Assembly (NCBI GenBank): GCA_041389885.1
Contig: JAWKRB010000039.1
Span: 1 to 64,000, forward strand
Length of the DNA stretch: 64,000 nucleotides
Origin: JAWKRB01 sp041389885
GTDB taxonomy: Bacteria > Myxococcota_A > Polyangia > Polyangiales > Ga0077539
Reading direction: 5' to 3'
Part shown: positions 9,591 to 18,769 of the stretch, in pieces
Layout of the letters: every line of letters begins with the position of its first letter
How positions within the stretch are numbered: position 1 is the first letter of the stretch
Position numbers and translations under genes: made by a program
Notes under the pieces: generated by a model
Database searches by the model: none
What the model was told of the DNA's origin: nothing
Seen by the model: only the letters and a program-made list of their open reading frames with translations

Positions 9591-11285
9591 ATGAAGATCC
9601 TCCTGGTCAACCCGACCATCACCGGCGAGCCCGAGGCGAACCACATCGGCCTGGTCACCCTGGGCACCTACCTCCACGCGCGCTCGGCGCACCGCGCGAC
9701 GGTGCTCGACTTCGCGTTTCACCACGGCGGCGACTGGCGCGCGCTGCTCGCCCGCCGGCTCGCCGAGTTCGCGCCCGACGTCGTGGGGCTCTACGTCTCG
9801 ACGCCGTATTTCCCCAGCGCGAAGGCCGTGGCCGACGAGGTCAAGCGCCTCGCGCCGACGCGGCCGGTGATCGCCGGCGGGCACCACGCGACGCTCTCGC
9901 CGCAGAGCGTGATCGAGCACCGCGCCTTCGACATGCTGGTCATCGGCGAGGGCGAGGTGCCCCTGCTGCGGCTCCTCGACGCGATGGAGGCGGGGCGCGA
10001 GCTCGACGAGGTCCCGGGGCTCTGGTTTCGCCGCGAGGGAGAGGTGGTGAAGGTCGAGAAGGGGCCGCCCCTCGAGGCCGCGGAGATCCCCGCCCTCGAC
10101 TGGGGGCTCTACGACGAAGAGACCCTGCGGCGCTCGTTCTTCTACTTCGGCGCGATGCCCGTGATGGGGAGCCGCGGGTGCCCGAACAAGTGCTCGTTCT
10201 GCGCGATCACCAACGTGCAGGCGCTCTACGCGGGGCAGAAGTTCCTGAGGTTTCGCGACCCCGTCGCGGTGGTCGACGAGATCGAGCGGAACTACCGGCG
10301 CTTCAAGCCCATGGGCATGAAGATCGTCTACTTCTACGACCTGAACTTCCTCGTCGCGCCCAAGTGGCTCCGGGCCTTCACCGAGGAGTACCGACGGCGA
10401 GGGCTGCACCGCGAGCTCCCCTGGAGCGCGTACACCCGCGCCGACCACGTGAACCCCGAGGTGCTCGCCGCGCTCAAGGACAGCGGGTGCATCAACCTCC
10501 GCGTGGGCGTCGAGTCGGCCAACGAGCAAGCGCGCAACGACTGGTACAACAAGGAGCTGCCGCAGCGGCAGCTCATCGACGCCCTGCGGAGCATCAAGGA
10601 GCTCGGGATCTCCATCACCGGGTACTTCCTCGTGGGCGGGCCCGGCGAGCGGCCCGAGCACCTCATGGAGTCGATGGAGTTCGCCTACGACCACGGCGTC
10701 GAGTACCCCGCGTTCTTCCTCTACAAGCCCCTCGCGGGCACCGACGTGCTGCAGCGCGCGGGGGAGATGGGCTCGTTCATCGACGAGGCGAGCATGGCCG
10801 AGCCCGCCGACTTCATGCGCGGCGTGAACATGGTCCACCGGCACATCACCCGGCGGCAGATCGCCACCTTTCACCTGCTCACCCAGGCGGTCTTCGGCGC
10901 GCGCATCGTCGCCCGCCAGCTCGCCGACGAGCGCCACCGCTACGTCGTCGGCCTCGCGAGGTACACCCTGCGCGCGCTGCGCGACGGCTTCACGCCCTAC
11001 GAGAGCGCGATCTACTACACGTTCTACGGCGACGGGCACCTCACCCGGCCGCACCTCTTTCCCGCGCGGCGCGAGCGGCCCCGCGCGTGGTCCGCGCTCT
11101 TCAAGCTCCTGCGGCTGTACATGCGCTCCACCGACGGCGAGGCCCGCGAGCTCGAGGCGCGCGAGGGCGCGGTGATCCCCCGCGCGCCGCAGGGCGCCGC
11201 GGTGCCCGACGCGCCCGCCGTGGTCGTGCAGATCCGACGCGCGCCCAAGATGGTCCCCACCCGCGGCGCCATCGGCGAGACGTGA
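9591..11285 (+). CDS. B12-binding-type radical SAM protein
   Basis: A 564-aa enzyme. Residues 1-145 form a cobalamin-binding-like domain (start MKILLVNPTI, IAGGHHATLSP at 94-104, VIGEGEVPLL at 117-126). The radical-SAM core has CX3CX2C at 197/201/204 and a downstream GGPGE motif. The last 130 residues are helical and end in a basic, Ala-rich tail. It is the third B12-type radical-SAM gene in this 11-kb stretch. Its TGA overlaps the GTG of the flippase-like gene (GTGA), so the two are probably translationally coupled, which suggests a membrane-lipid-linked substrate. That last step is inference. Confidence 0.82.
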   Translation: MKILLVNPTITGEPEANHIGLVTLGTYLHARSAHRATVLDFAFHHGGDWRALLARRLAEFAPDVVGLYVSTPYFPSAKAVADEVKRLAPTRPVIAGGHHATLSPQSVIEHRAFDMLVIGEGEVPLLRLLDAMEAGRELDEVPGLWFRREGEVVKVEKGPPLEAAEIPALDWGLYDEETLRRSFFYFGAMPVMGSRGCPNKCSFCAITNVQALYAGQKFLRFRDPVAVVDEIERNYRRFKPMGMKIVYFYDLNFLVAPKWLRAFTEEYRRRGLHRELPWSAYTRADHVNPEVLAALKDSGCINLRVGVESANEQARNDWYNKELPQRQLIDALRSIKELGISITGYFLVGGPGERPEHLMESMEFAYDHGVEYPAFFLYKPLAGTDVLQRAGEMGSFIDEASMAEPADFMRGVNMVHRHITRRQIATFHLLTQAVFGARIVARQLADERHRYVVGLARYTLRALRDGFTPYESAIYYTFYGDGHLTRPHLFPARRERPRAWSALFKLLRLYMRSTDGEARELEAREGAVIPRAPQGAAVPDAPAVVVQIRRAPKMVPTRGAIGET

Positions 11286-12190
11286 GCGCCGAGGGACCTC
11301 GCCGCGCCCTGCGCGTCGCCGTCGCCCTCGCCGTCACCGCCGCGAGCGTGGTCGTCCTCGCCCGCGTCGACCGCGCCGCCGCGCTCCGCGCGCTCTCCGA
11401 GACCCACCCCCTCGGCCTCGCCGCCGCCCTCGCGCTGCGCGTCGCCCAGGTCGCCTTTCGCGCCCTCACCTGGACCCTGCTCCTGCGCCCCGCCGACGTC
11501 TCCTACCGACTCGGCTTCGCCCTCATCGCGCGCACGAGCCTCTACTCCGCCGTGGTGGGCGCGCGGGCGGGCGACCTCCTTCGCGCGCACGCCCTCGTCG
11601 ACGAGGCCGACGTGCCGCTGGGGCTCGCGCTCGGGGTGACCGTGCTCGAGAAGGCCCTCTCGGTGGCGACGCTGCTGGCGATCCTCGGGGTCACCGCCGC
11701 GCTCTCTCCGCTGCCGCCCTGGGTCCGCGCGGCCTCGGCCTCCCTCGCCGCGGTGGGCGTCGCCGCGGTGCTCGCGCTGCGCGTCGCGGGCCTCGTCGGG
11801 GGCCGCTTCGCCGTGCTCCGAGACGCGTCGAACGCCCTGCCGCGCAACGACTTCTCGCGCATGGCGGCGTCGACGTGCAGCGTGACCGCCGACTGGCTCG
11901 CGGGCATCGGCGCGCACCTCACGCTGCTGCGCGCCTGCGGCGTCGACGTGAGCGCCGCGGCCGCGGTGCTGATGCAGCTCTCGATCAACGCCGCCACCAG
12001 CGTGCCGAGCGCGCCGCTGCACCTCGGCGCCTTCGAGCTCAGCGTGGTGTGGGTGCTCCAGGCCCTCGGCGCGCCGACGCCCCGCGCGCTGGGCTACGCC
12101 TTCGCGCTCCACGCCGTCGAGCTCGCCGCGCCCCTGCTCGCGGCGGCGGTCGCGCTCGTCGCGCGGAGGAGGGAGAGATCATGCGCGTGA
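11282..12190 (+). CDS. lysylphosphatidylglycerol synthase TM-region / flippase-like membrane protein
   Basis: A 302-aa integral membrane protein with about seven hydrophobic helices. It resembles the UPF0104/AglD-like family that shares the flippase half of MprF. The RTSLYSAVVGARAGDLLRA segment near residues 80-98 matches the conserved 'GRAGELLR' region, and a PLHLGAFE motif near 245-252 matches the family's 'PGGLGVFE'. These proteins are thought to move lipids or lipid-linked intermediates. The GTG start is set by the 4-base overlap with the radical-SAM gene. Its 3' end overlaps the hydrolase start by 10 bases, and the hydrolase ribosome site lies inside this gene. Confidence 0.78.
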   Translation: MSAEGPRRALRVAVALAVTAASVVVLARVDRAAALRALSETHPLGLAAALALRVAQVAFRALTWTLLLRPADVSYRLGFALIARTSLYSAVVGARAGDLLRAHALVDEADVPLGLALGVTVLEKALSVATLLAILGVTAALSPLPPWVRAASASLAAVGVAAVLALRVAGLVGGRFAVLRDASNALPRNDFSRMAASTCSVTADWLAGIGAHLTLLRACGVDVSAAAAVLMQLSINAATSVPSAPLHLGAFELSVVWVLQALGAPTPRALGYAFALHAVELAAPLLAAAVALVARRRERSCA

Positions 12191-12960
12191 AGGTCGAGCG
12201 CATCGCGGCGCCAGGCGCGACGCTGTTCTTGGTGCGCGTCGGCGAGGGCGCGCCGCTGCTCGTGCTGGGCAGCGGGCCGGGGGAGCCCCACGACCTGCTG
12301 CGCCCGCACCTCGACGCCCTCGCCAGCGCGCGCGAGGTGGTCTACAGCGACCCGCGGGGATGCGGCCGCTCGCCCCTCGACGAGGGCAGCGAGCCCGCCG
12401 ACGTCGCCACCCTCGTCGACGACGTCGAGCGGGTGCGCGCGCACCTGGGCGCCGCGCGGGTCGACCTCCTGGGGTTCTCCTGGGGCGCCCTCGTGGCCCT
12501 GCGCTACGCCGAGGCGCACCCGGAGCGTGTGGGGGCGATGATCCTGGTCTCGCCGCCGCCGCCGCGAGGGCAGGGCGAGGTCGGACCCAGGCCAGAGCCC
12601 GCGGCGCGCGACCCGAGCGGGCTCCGCGCGCGCTTCGACCGACGCATCGCGCCCGCGCTCTTCGACCCCGCGTCGGTCGCGAGGCTCACCGCCGTCGAGG
12701 TCGACGAGGTCGCGGCCTGGGCCGCGTCGAACTCGCTCGGGCGCTACGACCTCACCGAGACGCTACGCGCGCGCCGGGGCGCGGCGACGCTGGTGGTGCA
12801 CGGCGAAGACGACCCGGTCTACCCCGGCGCCGCCGAGGAGGTCGCCGAGGCCGCGGGGGCGCGGCGGGTGAGCGTCGCCCGCTGCGGGCACGCGCCGTTC
12901 TTCGAGGCGCCCGAGGTCTTTCTCGCTGCGGCAGAGGGCTTTCTGCGCGCCCAGGGGTGA
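12181..12960 (+). CDS. alpha/beta hydrolase
   Basis: A 259-aa alpha/beta-hydrolase-fold enzyme, close in layout to proline iminopeptidase-type hydrolases. The nucleophile elbow GFSWG places Ser100 as nucleophile, a GEDDP motif provides the acid (Asp210 or 211), and His237 in CGHAPF completes the triad. DPRGCGRS at 57-64 is the usual oxyanion/strand-4 loop. The ATG has a strong GGAGGAGGGAGAG ribosome site inside the upstream gene. It ends the radical-SAM/flippase transcription unit, so it may hydrolyse an ester or amide made by that unit. Substrate not determinable. Confidence 0.85.
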   Translation: MRVKVERIAAPGATLFLVRVGEGAPLLVLGSGPGEPHDLLRPHLDALASAREVVYSDPRGCGRSPLDEGSEPADVATLVDDVERVRAHLGAARVDLLGFSWGALVALRYAEAHPERVGAMILVSPPPPRGQGEVGPRPEPAARDPSGLRARFDRRIAPALFDPASVARLTAVEVDEVAAWAASNSLGRYDLTETLRARRGAATLVVHGEDDPVYPGAAEEVAEAAGARRVSVARCGHAPFFEAPEVFLAAAEGFLRAQG

Positions 12961-12961
12961 C

Positions 12962-14233
12962 TCAGCGCGGGCGCGCCCTCGCCTCGTCGAGCTCGCGCAG
13001 CGCGGCCTCGTCGAGGTCGCCCTCGGCGGCGCGGGAGAGCGCCACGCGCACGGGCTCGTGGGCGACGGTCTCGACGGCGAGGCGCACGCGCGCCCCCGCG
13101 GCGTCGGGGTCGATCTTCGAGAGCGCGTAGGCCGCCGCCACCCGGCGGTCGCCCGAGGCGCCGGGGTCGTCGAGGGCGGCGACGAGCTCGTCGCGGCTGA
13201 GCGAGGCGCTGCGGTAGTCGTCGCGGCCGACAGAGAGGGCGTCGAGGGCGGCGCGCCACGACGCGACGTCGCGGCCGTTGCGGTCGAGGGTCTCGAGGCG
13301 CGCGGAGAGGTCGCCGCGGGCGCGAGACTCCGCGAGGGCCTCGCCGACGCGGGCGACGAGGGCGTCTCTGCGGGCCGCGGGGGTGCCCCAGGCGGGAAAG
13401 ACCACCGGCGCGCCCTGAACGCGCGGGAGCGCGATCGACGAGCCGATGACGCTCACCCCCGCGAGGCCGGCGTAGGGGATGAATTCGTCCCTGCGCCAGC
13501 CGCGGACCGACACGCCGTCGCGTCCGACGCGCACCGTGGGCGGGCCGAAGACGCGCACCGCGAGGGCCGCGCTCAGGGCCGTGAGGGTGAAGATCAAGAA
13601 GCCCATCGCCGCGCTCGGGAGCCCCAGCAGGGAGCTCACCGCGAGCGCGACCACCGACGACGCGATCGCGCCGGGGAGCAGCGAGGCGAGGGCGATCGCG
13701 AGGCGCGAGGCCGGGCTCCCGAGGCGCATGGTGAGCGCCCGCTCCTCGGGCAGCACCCCCGCGGCGTCGAGGATCGCGTCGGCCTCCCTCGGGTCGCGCA
13801 CCTCGATGGAGATCAGGTCGCCGCGTTGGAGCTCGAGCTCGACCTCGGCCTGCGTGGCCGTGCGCAGGGTCCACCCCGACGACACCGCGGCGGGGGAGAT
13901 CACCCGCTGCCCCCAGGCGCGACGCAGGGTCACGCCCGCGCCGCTCGCGGTGACGTCGGCGCGGAGGCGGGGCGCGACCCAGCACCAGAGCTGGCTCAGC
14001 GCGGCGGCGACGGAGAGCCCGGGGATGACGAGGTAGCCCATGCCCAGCGCCAGCGAGAGCGCCCTGGGCATCAGCGTTCGGTCGGGAAAGAGCGTCGAGA
14101 GCACCAGCGACGCGGCGAAGGTCACGACGAGCAGCGCGCTCGCGGCGCGCACGAGGCTCCGCGTGCGACCCTGCGGGCGCTCGGCCACCAGGCGCTGTGG
14201 GAGGGTCAGCGGCTCGGCGGGCGTGGGCTCCAT
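12962..14233 (-). CDS. uncharacterised membrane protein with PH-like segments
   Basis: A 423-aa protein of no family I recognise. It has two helical hairpins (TM at about 30-47, 58-85, 177-201 and 206-228), separated and followed by soluble segments. Both soluble segments contain beta-rich stretches with R/E-rich strands of the bacterial PH-like type (91-160 and 231-300). The C-terminal 120 residues are helical and repeat-like, perhaps HEAT-like. The start is the ATG at 14233, supported by a TAGAGT -10-like hexamer ending 7 bases upstream. It is convergent with the hydrolase and divergent from the ABC pair. Confidence 0.65.
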   Translation of the reverse strand: MEPTPAEPLTLPQRLVAERPQGRTRSLVRAASALLVVTFAASLVLSTLFPDRTLMPRALSLALGMGYLVIPGLSVAAALSQLWCWVAPRLRADVTASGAGVTLRRAWGQRVISPAAVSSGWTLRTATQAEVELELQRGDLISIEVRDPREADAILDAAGVLPEERALTMRLGSPASRLAIALASLLPGAIASSVVALAVSSLLGLPSAAMGFLIFTLTALSAALAVRVFGPPTVRVGRDGVSVRGWRRDEFIPYAGLAGVSVIGSSIALPRVQGAPVVFPAWGTPAARRDALVARVGEALAESRARGDLSARLETLDRNGRDVASWRAALDALSVGRDDYRSASLSRDELVAALDDPGASGDRRVAAAYALSKIDPDAAGARVRLAVETVAHEPVRVALSRAAEGDLDEAALRELDEARARPR

Positions 14234-14240
14234 CGCCCCG

Positions 14241-14285
14241 ACTCTACCGGACCCAGGGCGAGGTCGGTCGCGCGTGGCGTATGAT
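14241..14285. promoter_or_regulatory. divergent -10-like elements, possibly leaderless
   Basis: On the minus strand TAGAGT (14246 to 14241) ends 7 bases before the ATG at 14233. On the plus strand TATGAT (14280-14285) ends 8 bases before the ATG at 14294. No good -35 box is visible for either. The placement would put transcription starts at or next to the start codons. Confidence 0.35.
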
Positions 14286-14293
14286 CGCGGGTG

Positions 14294-15253
14294 ATGTACC
14301 GCGCGCCACCCCCCGCCGACGCGCCGAGGCCCCCGGAGACGCGGGCGCGCGCCGAGGGGCTCTGGGCGGCCTACGGCGACGCGGTGGTGCTCCGCGACGT
14401 GAGCCTCTCCCTCGAGGCGGGGAGGATCTACGGGCTGGTGGGCCCCAACGGCGCGGGAAAGTCCACCCTCATGCGCTGCCTCGCGGGGCTGCACCCGCCG
14501 CTGCGGGGCGAGGCGCGGGTCGAGGGCGGGCGCGTGGCGCTCATGCCCGACACGCCGCCGGTGTGGGAGCGGCTGAGCGTGCGCGAGCAGCTGCTCTTCG
14601 CCGCGCGCATCGACCGGGGCGCGCGCGGCGACCTCGAGGCCGACGCCGACGCGTGGCTCGCGCGGGTGGGCCTCGCGGGGCACCGGGATCACCCCGTGCG
14701 CGCCCTCTCGCTGGGCCAGCGGCAGCGCCTCGGGCTCGCGCAGGTGATGCTCCAGGGGGCGCCCTTCGTGATGCTCGACGAGCCCGCCAACGGCATGGAC
14801 CCCGACGCCCGCGCGATGCTCGCCGAGGTGCTCCGCGAGGCCGCCGCGCGCGGGGTCGCGGTGCTGGTGAGCAGCCACGTGCTCAGCGAGCTCGACACGC
14901 TCTGCGACGCCTTCGTGGTCCTCGCGCGGGGGAGGGTGGCGGCGAGCGGCACCGCGCGCGAGCTCCACGGCGCCGAGGCGGGCACAGTGACCGTCGCGGT
15001 GCGGCTGCTCGAAGCCGCCGAGGGCCTCCGCGCGACGCTCGCCGAGGCCGCGGGCGCGTCGCCCAGCGCGAGCCTCTCGCAGCTGGACGGGAACGTCGCG
15101 CGCGTTCAGGTTTCAGACGATCCAGCGGCGCAGGCCGCGTTGCTTCGGGCCATGATCGAGGCCGGGCTGCCGGTGGTGTCGTTCTCCGCCGAGCGCCCGC
15201 ACATCGCCTCGCTGTATGGCCACCTCTCGCGCCGTGACACGGAGTCGACATGA
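14294..15253 (+). CDS. ABC transporter ATP-binding protein
   Basis: The nucleotide-binding subunit of an ABC transporter, of the type paired with a separate permease. Walker A GPNGAGKST lies near residue 50, the signature LSLGQRQ near 139, Walker B FVMLDE near 159, then a D-loop and the switch histidine of SSHVL near 195. The C-terminal 80 residues are an accessory domain. GTG 14291 and ATG 14294 are adjacent possible starts. ATGA overlap with the permease at 15250 supports a two-gene operon. Lack of a solute-binding protein suggests an exporter; the cargo is unknown. Confidence 0.9.
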   Translation: MYRAPPPADAPRPPETRARAEGLWAAYGDAVVLRDVSLSLEAGRIYGLVGPNGAGKSTLMRCLAGLHPPLRGEARVEGGRVALMPDTPPVWERLSVREQLLFAARIDRGARGDLEADADAWLARVGLAGHRDHPVRALSLGQRQRLGLAQVMLQGAPFVMLDEPANGMDPDARAMLAEVLREAAARGVAVLVSSHVLSELDTLCDAFVVLARGRVAASGTARELHGAEAGTVTVAVRLLEAAEGLRATLAEAAGASPSASLSQLDGNVARVQVSDDPAAQAALLRAMIEAGLPVVSFSAERPHIASLYGHLSRRDTEST

Positions 15254-16581
15254 CCACACCCCAGACCGACCGCTTCGATGGCTCGCACTTCCCCGTCCTC
15301 GCGGCCCTCGCGACGCACTCCGCGCGGCCGAGCGCGATGTGGAAATTGGGTCTCGGCGCGGGCCTCGTGGGCGCCCTGGGCTGGGTCTCGGTCGCCGCGC
15401 GGTACCGCTTCGGCATCGCGCTCGCCCTCGAGGGCACCGTCGCGCTGCTGGTCTCCCTCGTCGCGCCGATGCTCGCGGCGCAGCAGCTCTTCGCCGATCG
15501 GCAGTCTGGCGCCCTTGACCAGCAGCGCCTCGCGGGGCGCACGCCGCGGGAGGTGCTCGCGGCGTACACGCTCGGGCCGTCGTGGGCGGTGTACGCGCTG
15601 CTCGGGCTGACCACGGTGGCCACGGTCGCGTGCGCGGGCGAGCGGGAGCTCCCGCAGGCGCTGGGCGTCGCCCTCGCGAGCGTCACCGCGGGCCTCGCGT
15701 GGACCGTCGGCGCCGTGGCCCTCGCCCTGGGCATGAACCGCTCGCTCCCGCTGAACCAGGCCGGGGGCCTCGGGATCCTCGGTCCCCTGATGCGCCTGCC
15801 GCTCTACGGCCTGGTGCTCGGCGTCACCCGCGACCGGGGCTGGCCCGGCCTCCTCGGCTTCGAGCTCCTCGCGCTGGCGCTCTCGGCGCGCTTCGCCCTG
15901 CGCCGCATCGCGCGCGAAGAAGACTCCCTCGACCGCTCCCTCGCGCCGCACCTCGCGCTCGTGGCCTCGGCGGCGGTCGCCACCGCCCTCGGCGCGGCGG
16001 CCGCGCGGCGCGACCTCGCGTTCACCACCGTCGTCGCCGCGGCGCTGCCGCTCTTCGCGCTGTGGGCGACCTCGCCCTCCCGCGGCGCGACCTTCCGCGC
16101 CTGGGTGCGCGACGGCGCGGCGACCGAGCGCCGGGTGCTCGGGTGGTCCGCGCTGGGCGCCGGGCTCGCGGGGGCCTCGGTGCTGGCCGCGCGGCTGCTC
16201 GCGAGCGCGTCGCTGAGCCCCGCCGACGTCGCTGCGGCGCTCTTCGCATCGGCGCTCTTCGCGTCGCTCTCGGCGGTCGGTGACCTGCGCGGATCCCCTG
16301 CGCCGCAGCGGCTTGTGAACTACACCCTCGTCGGGGTGCTCGCGCTCCCGTCGGCCTCGTGGATCGCGTCGCGCATCGCCACCGACGCGTCGACGCAGCC
16401 CTACGCGTCCCTCACGCGCGTCGCGGGCGCGCCCTTCGCGGGCTTCGAGGGACCTCTGGGCTTCGCGGCGCGCGCGGCCCTCTGCGCGGTGATCCTCGCG
16501 GGGGCCCTCGCGGTGAGCGCCCGCGCCCTGCGCGGCGCGAGGCTCGCGGCCGAGTCCCGCGTCCCTCCGCGCGTGGGGTGA
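15250..16581 (+). CDS. ABC transporter permease
   Basis: A 443-aa polytopic membrane protein of about ten helices encoded directly after the ATPase, with a 4-base overlap, so it is the cognate permease. A conserved-looking cytoplasmic stretch early in the protein (QLFADRQSGALDQQRLAGRTPREVLAAY, split here as QLFADRQSG near 78 and LAGRTPREV near 93) resembles the coupling region of ABC-2-type exporters such as those with DUF-type 'gliding motility' permeases. No extracellular domain is evident. Export of a lipid, peptide or sodium is possible; nothing in the sequence selects among these. Confidence 0.8.
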   Translation: MTTPQTDRFDGSHFPVLAALATHSARPSAMWKLGLGAGLVGALGWVSVAARYRFGIALALEGTVALLVSLVAPMLAAQQLFADRQSGALDQQRLAGRTPREVLAAYTLGPSWAVYALLGLTTVATVACAGERELPQALGVALASVTAGLAWTVGAVALALGMNRSLPLNQAGGLGILGPLMRLPLYGLVLGVTRDRGWPGLLGFELLALALSARFALRRIAREEDSLDRSLAPHLALVASAAVATALGAAAARRDLAFTTVVAAALPLFALWATSPSRGATFRAWVRDGAATERRVLGWSALGAGLAGASVLAARLLASASLSPADVAAALFASALFASLSAVGDLRGSPAPQRLVNYTLVGVLALPSASWIASRIATDASTQPYASLTRVAGAPFAGFEGPLGFAARAALCAVILAGALAVSARALRGARLAAESRVPPRVG

Positions 16582-16621
16582 CGAGGGTCGCGCCGTCGGG
16601 CTCGCGGCAGCCTCGGCGCCC

Positions 16622-18110
16622 TCAGGGCCCCGGCGCGGGGGCCGCCTCGGGGCGGCGGACGAAGAGCAGCCAGTGCAGCCCGGGCTCCACCTCGAGGTCG
16701 CGCACCTCGTAGGGGGCGCGTCCCGCGCGCATGGCCTCCCAGAGGTCGCGGTCGGCGTAGAACCCTGGGCGCGACTCGTCGAGGGTGCGCCAGGGGCGGT
16801 CGCGCCAGAGGCTGGTCACGATGACGTCGGGGCGCTGCGCGAGGACCCACGGGGTGTTGAAGCGCTCGTGGCCGATCCAGTGGCGCCGAAACGCCGACTC
16901 GGGGACGCGCTGACCGTCGCGGGCGATGGCGGGCTCGGTGAGCCCCACGAGGTCGATCACCCGCGCGTGGGAGTAGTACCCGATGGCGCCGATGGGCACC
17001 GTCGCGAGGGTCGCGCCGGGGTAGCGCTGGCGCAGCGCGCGCCCCACGAGGATCCAGCGGTGCACGTTGGGAAAGCCGTGCTGCGCGCCGACGCGGTGCG
17101 ACGCCGAGCGCCAGAGGGTGAGCGCCACGAGCGCGGCGCCGAGGCCCGCGACGAGCGCGCGGCGCTGCGCGAGGCGGTCGAAGAGCCCCGCCACCCCGAC
17201 CAGGATCATCGCGGGCACCAGCGGCGCCGCGAGGCGTCCGTAGTGGAAGTGGTCGCCCCCCGAGCGCAAGAAGAAGCCGAACCACAGCAGCGCGATGGCG
17301 AGCACGTAGCGCCCGCCCTCGCGGGTGACGGGCGAGAGCAGCGCCGCCGGCGCGAGGAGGCACAGCGGCTCGGCGGCGATCACCTCGCCGAGGTAGCGCG
17401 CGCCCGCGAGGGCGTGGGCGAGGTCGCCTCCGGATTTCGCGTGGTAGGTGTTGGGCACGAGGTCGCCGAAGAGCGCGAGGCGCGCGAGGGCGAAGGCCGC
17501 GAGCGCCGCGATGGGGGGGCCGAGCCGCCGCGCGCCGCGCATCGAGGGGAGCAGCGGGAGCAGCACCACCGCCAGCGTCGCCTCGGGGCGCGCGAGGCTC
17601 GCGAGCACGCTGAGGGCGCCCAGGCCAGGGTGCCCTGGGGTGAGCGCGCTGCAGGCGGTGACGGTGAGCAGGGCCATGGCCACGGCGGTCTCGAGGCCGG
17701 TGACGGCGTTGAGCTGAAACCAGTCGTCGAGGCAGAGCGACGTGAGCACGGCGACGGCGGCGAGGGCGGCGGCGCGCCCGCGCACGAGGGAGGCCGCGCG
17801 GACGGCGGCGGCGCCGAGGCCCACGGTCACGCCCAGGGCGCCGAGGACCGTGGCGGCGACGAAGTACCGCGACCCCGCGACGGAGGCCGCGAGGATGAGC
17901 AGAAAGTACAGCGGGCTGGTGACCCCCTCGACGCGGGGGCCGCCGGGGTTGAAGCAGTAGAAGCAGCCCTCGCGGGCGACGCGGGCGTAGCGAAAATAGA
18001 TGAACGCGTCGTCGTAGAGCGAGCCCACGCTGCAGCGCGAAGCGCGCCGTCGCGGCGGCGACGAGGAGCGCGGCGGCGGCCTGGAGCGCGCGGGTCTGCG
18101 TGGGAGACAT
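16622..18110 (-). CDS. GT-C/ArnT-like membrane protein, apparent frameshift near the N-terminus
   Basis: A polytopic membrane protein resembling prokaryotic glycosyltransferase family 39-like proteins. The body (about 468 aa from a GTG at 18028) opens with VGSLYDDAFIYFRYA and then VEGVTSPLYF, matching the 'DDAFI.YRYA...EG.TSPL' signature. In this family a membrane helix normally precedes that motif. Such a helix (MSPTQTRALQ followed by an Ala/Leu-rich stretch) is encoded from ATG 18110 in the other frame, so one base appears lost or gained near 18026-18032. The alternative is a shorter protein starting at GTG 18028. About ten helices follow, then a soluble C-terminus. Convergent with the ABC permease. 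Confidence 0.68.
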
Positions 18111-18186
18111 GGCGCGCAGGTGAATACCACGGGCCGCGCGGCGCTCGCCCGCGAGGCCGCGGCGCGTGTCCGGGCGCGGTGGGGTC

Positions 18187-18216
18187 TTGCAAGGGGGACG
18201 GCGGGTGTTCTACGTC
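18187..18216 (+). promoter_or_regulatory. candidate sigma70-type promoter of rubrerythrin
   Basis: TTGCAA (18187-18192) is followed at 17-18 bases by CTACGT/TACGTC (18210-18216), about 45 bases before the ATG at 18262. The leader carries a strong GGAGGAGGA ribosome site at 18242-18250. Assigned by eye. Confidence 0.4.
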
Positions 18217-18261
18217 AATGCCGCCGCGCTCTACGACGCGCGGAGGAGGAGACGCACCCCA

Positions 18262-18687
18262 ATGCCCAAGCTCGCTGGCACCCGCACTCACGAGAACCTC
18301 AAGCACGCCTTCGCAGGCGAGTCCCAGGCCAACCGACGGTACGAGTATTTCGCGAAGAACGCCGACGTCGAGGGCTACCCCGACGTCGCCGGGCTCTTTC
18401 GCGACACCGCGGCGGGCGAGACCGGCCACGCGCACGGCCACCTCGACTACCTGAAGCAGGTGGGCGACCCCGCCACCGGGCTCCCCATCGGCAACACCGA
18501 GCGCAACCTCGCGAGCGCGGTGCACGGCGAGACCGAGGAGTACCAGAGCATGTACCCCGGCTTCGCGAAGTCCGCGCGCGAAGAGGGCTTCGACGACATC
18601 GCCGAGTGGTTCGAGACCCTCGCGAAGGCCGAGAAGTCGCACGCCGGCCGCTTCGAGAAGGCCCTCAAGGCCCTGCAGGGCGCCTGA
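18262..18687 (+). CDS. rubrerythrin-like diiron protein (no rubredoxin domain)
   Basis: A 141-aa ferritin-like four-helix-bundle protein. Diiron ligands fit E20 (AFAGES), E53 with H56 (AGETGHAH), E90/E93 (VHGETEEY) and E124 with H127 (AKAEKSHAGR). Rubrerythrins reduce peroxide, but the usual C-terminal rubredoxin CXXC domain is missing, so electrons must come from a partner. The next gene encodes an Fe-S oxidoreductase, followed by a DUF3501 gene, an association known in many bacteria. The ATG at 18262 is chosen because the purine-rich ribosome site lies just upstream and the family begins there; the longer frame to 18166 adds non-family sequence. Confidence 0.9.
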   Translation: MPKLAGTRTHENLKHAFAGESQANRRYEYFAKNADVEGYPDVAGLFRDTAAGETGHAHGHLDYLKQVGDPATGLPIGNTERNLASAVHGETEEYQSMYPGFAKSAREEGFDDIAEWFETLAKAEKSHAGRFEKALKALQGA

Positions 18688-18769
18688 GCCCCTGAGCCCG
18701 ACGCCGCGGGCGCGACGCGCGTCCGCCCGCGCGCATCCCACCTGTTCCATCGCCTGGAGCTGACCGCCC

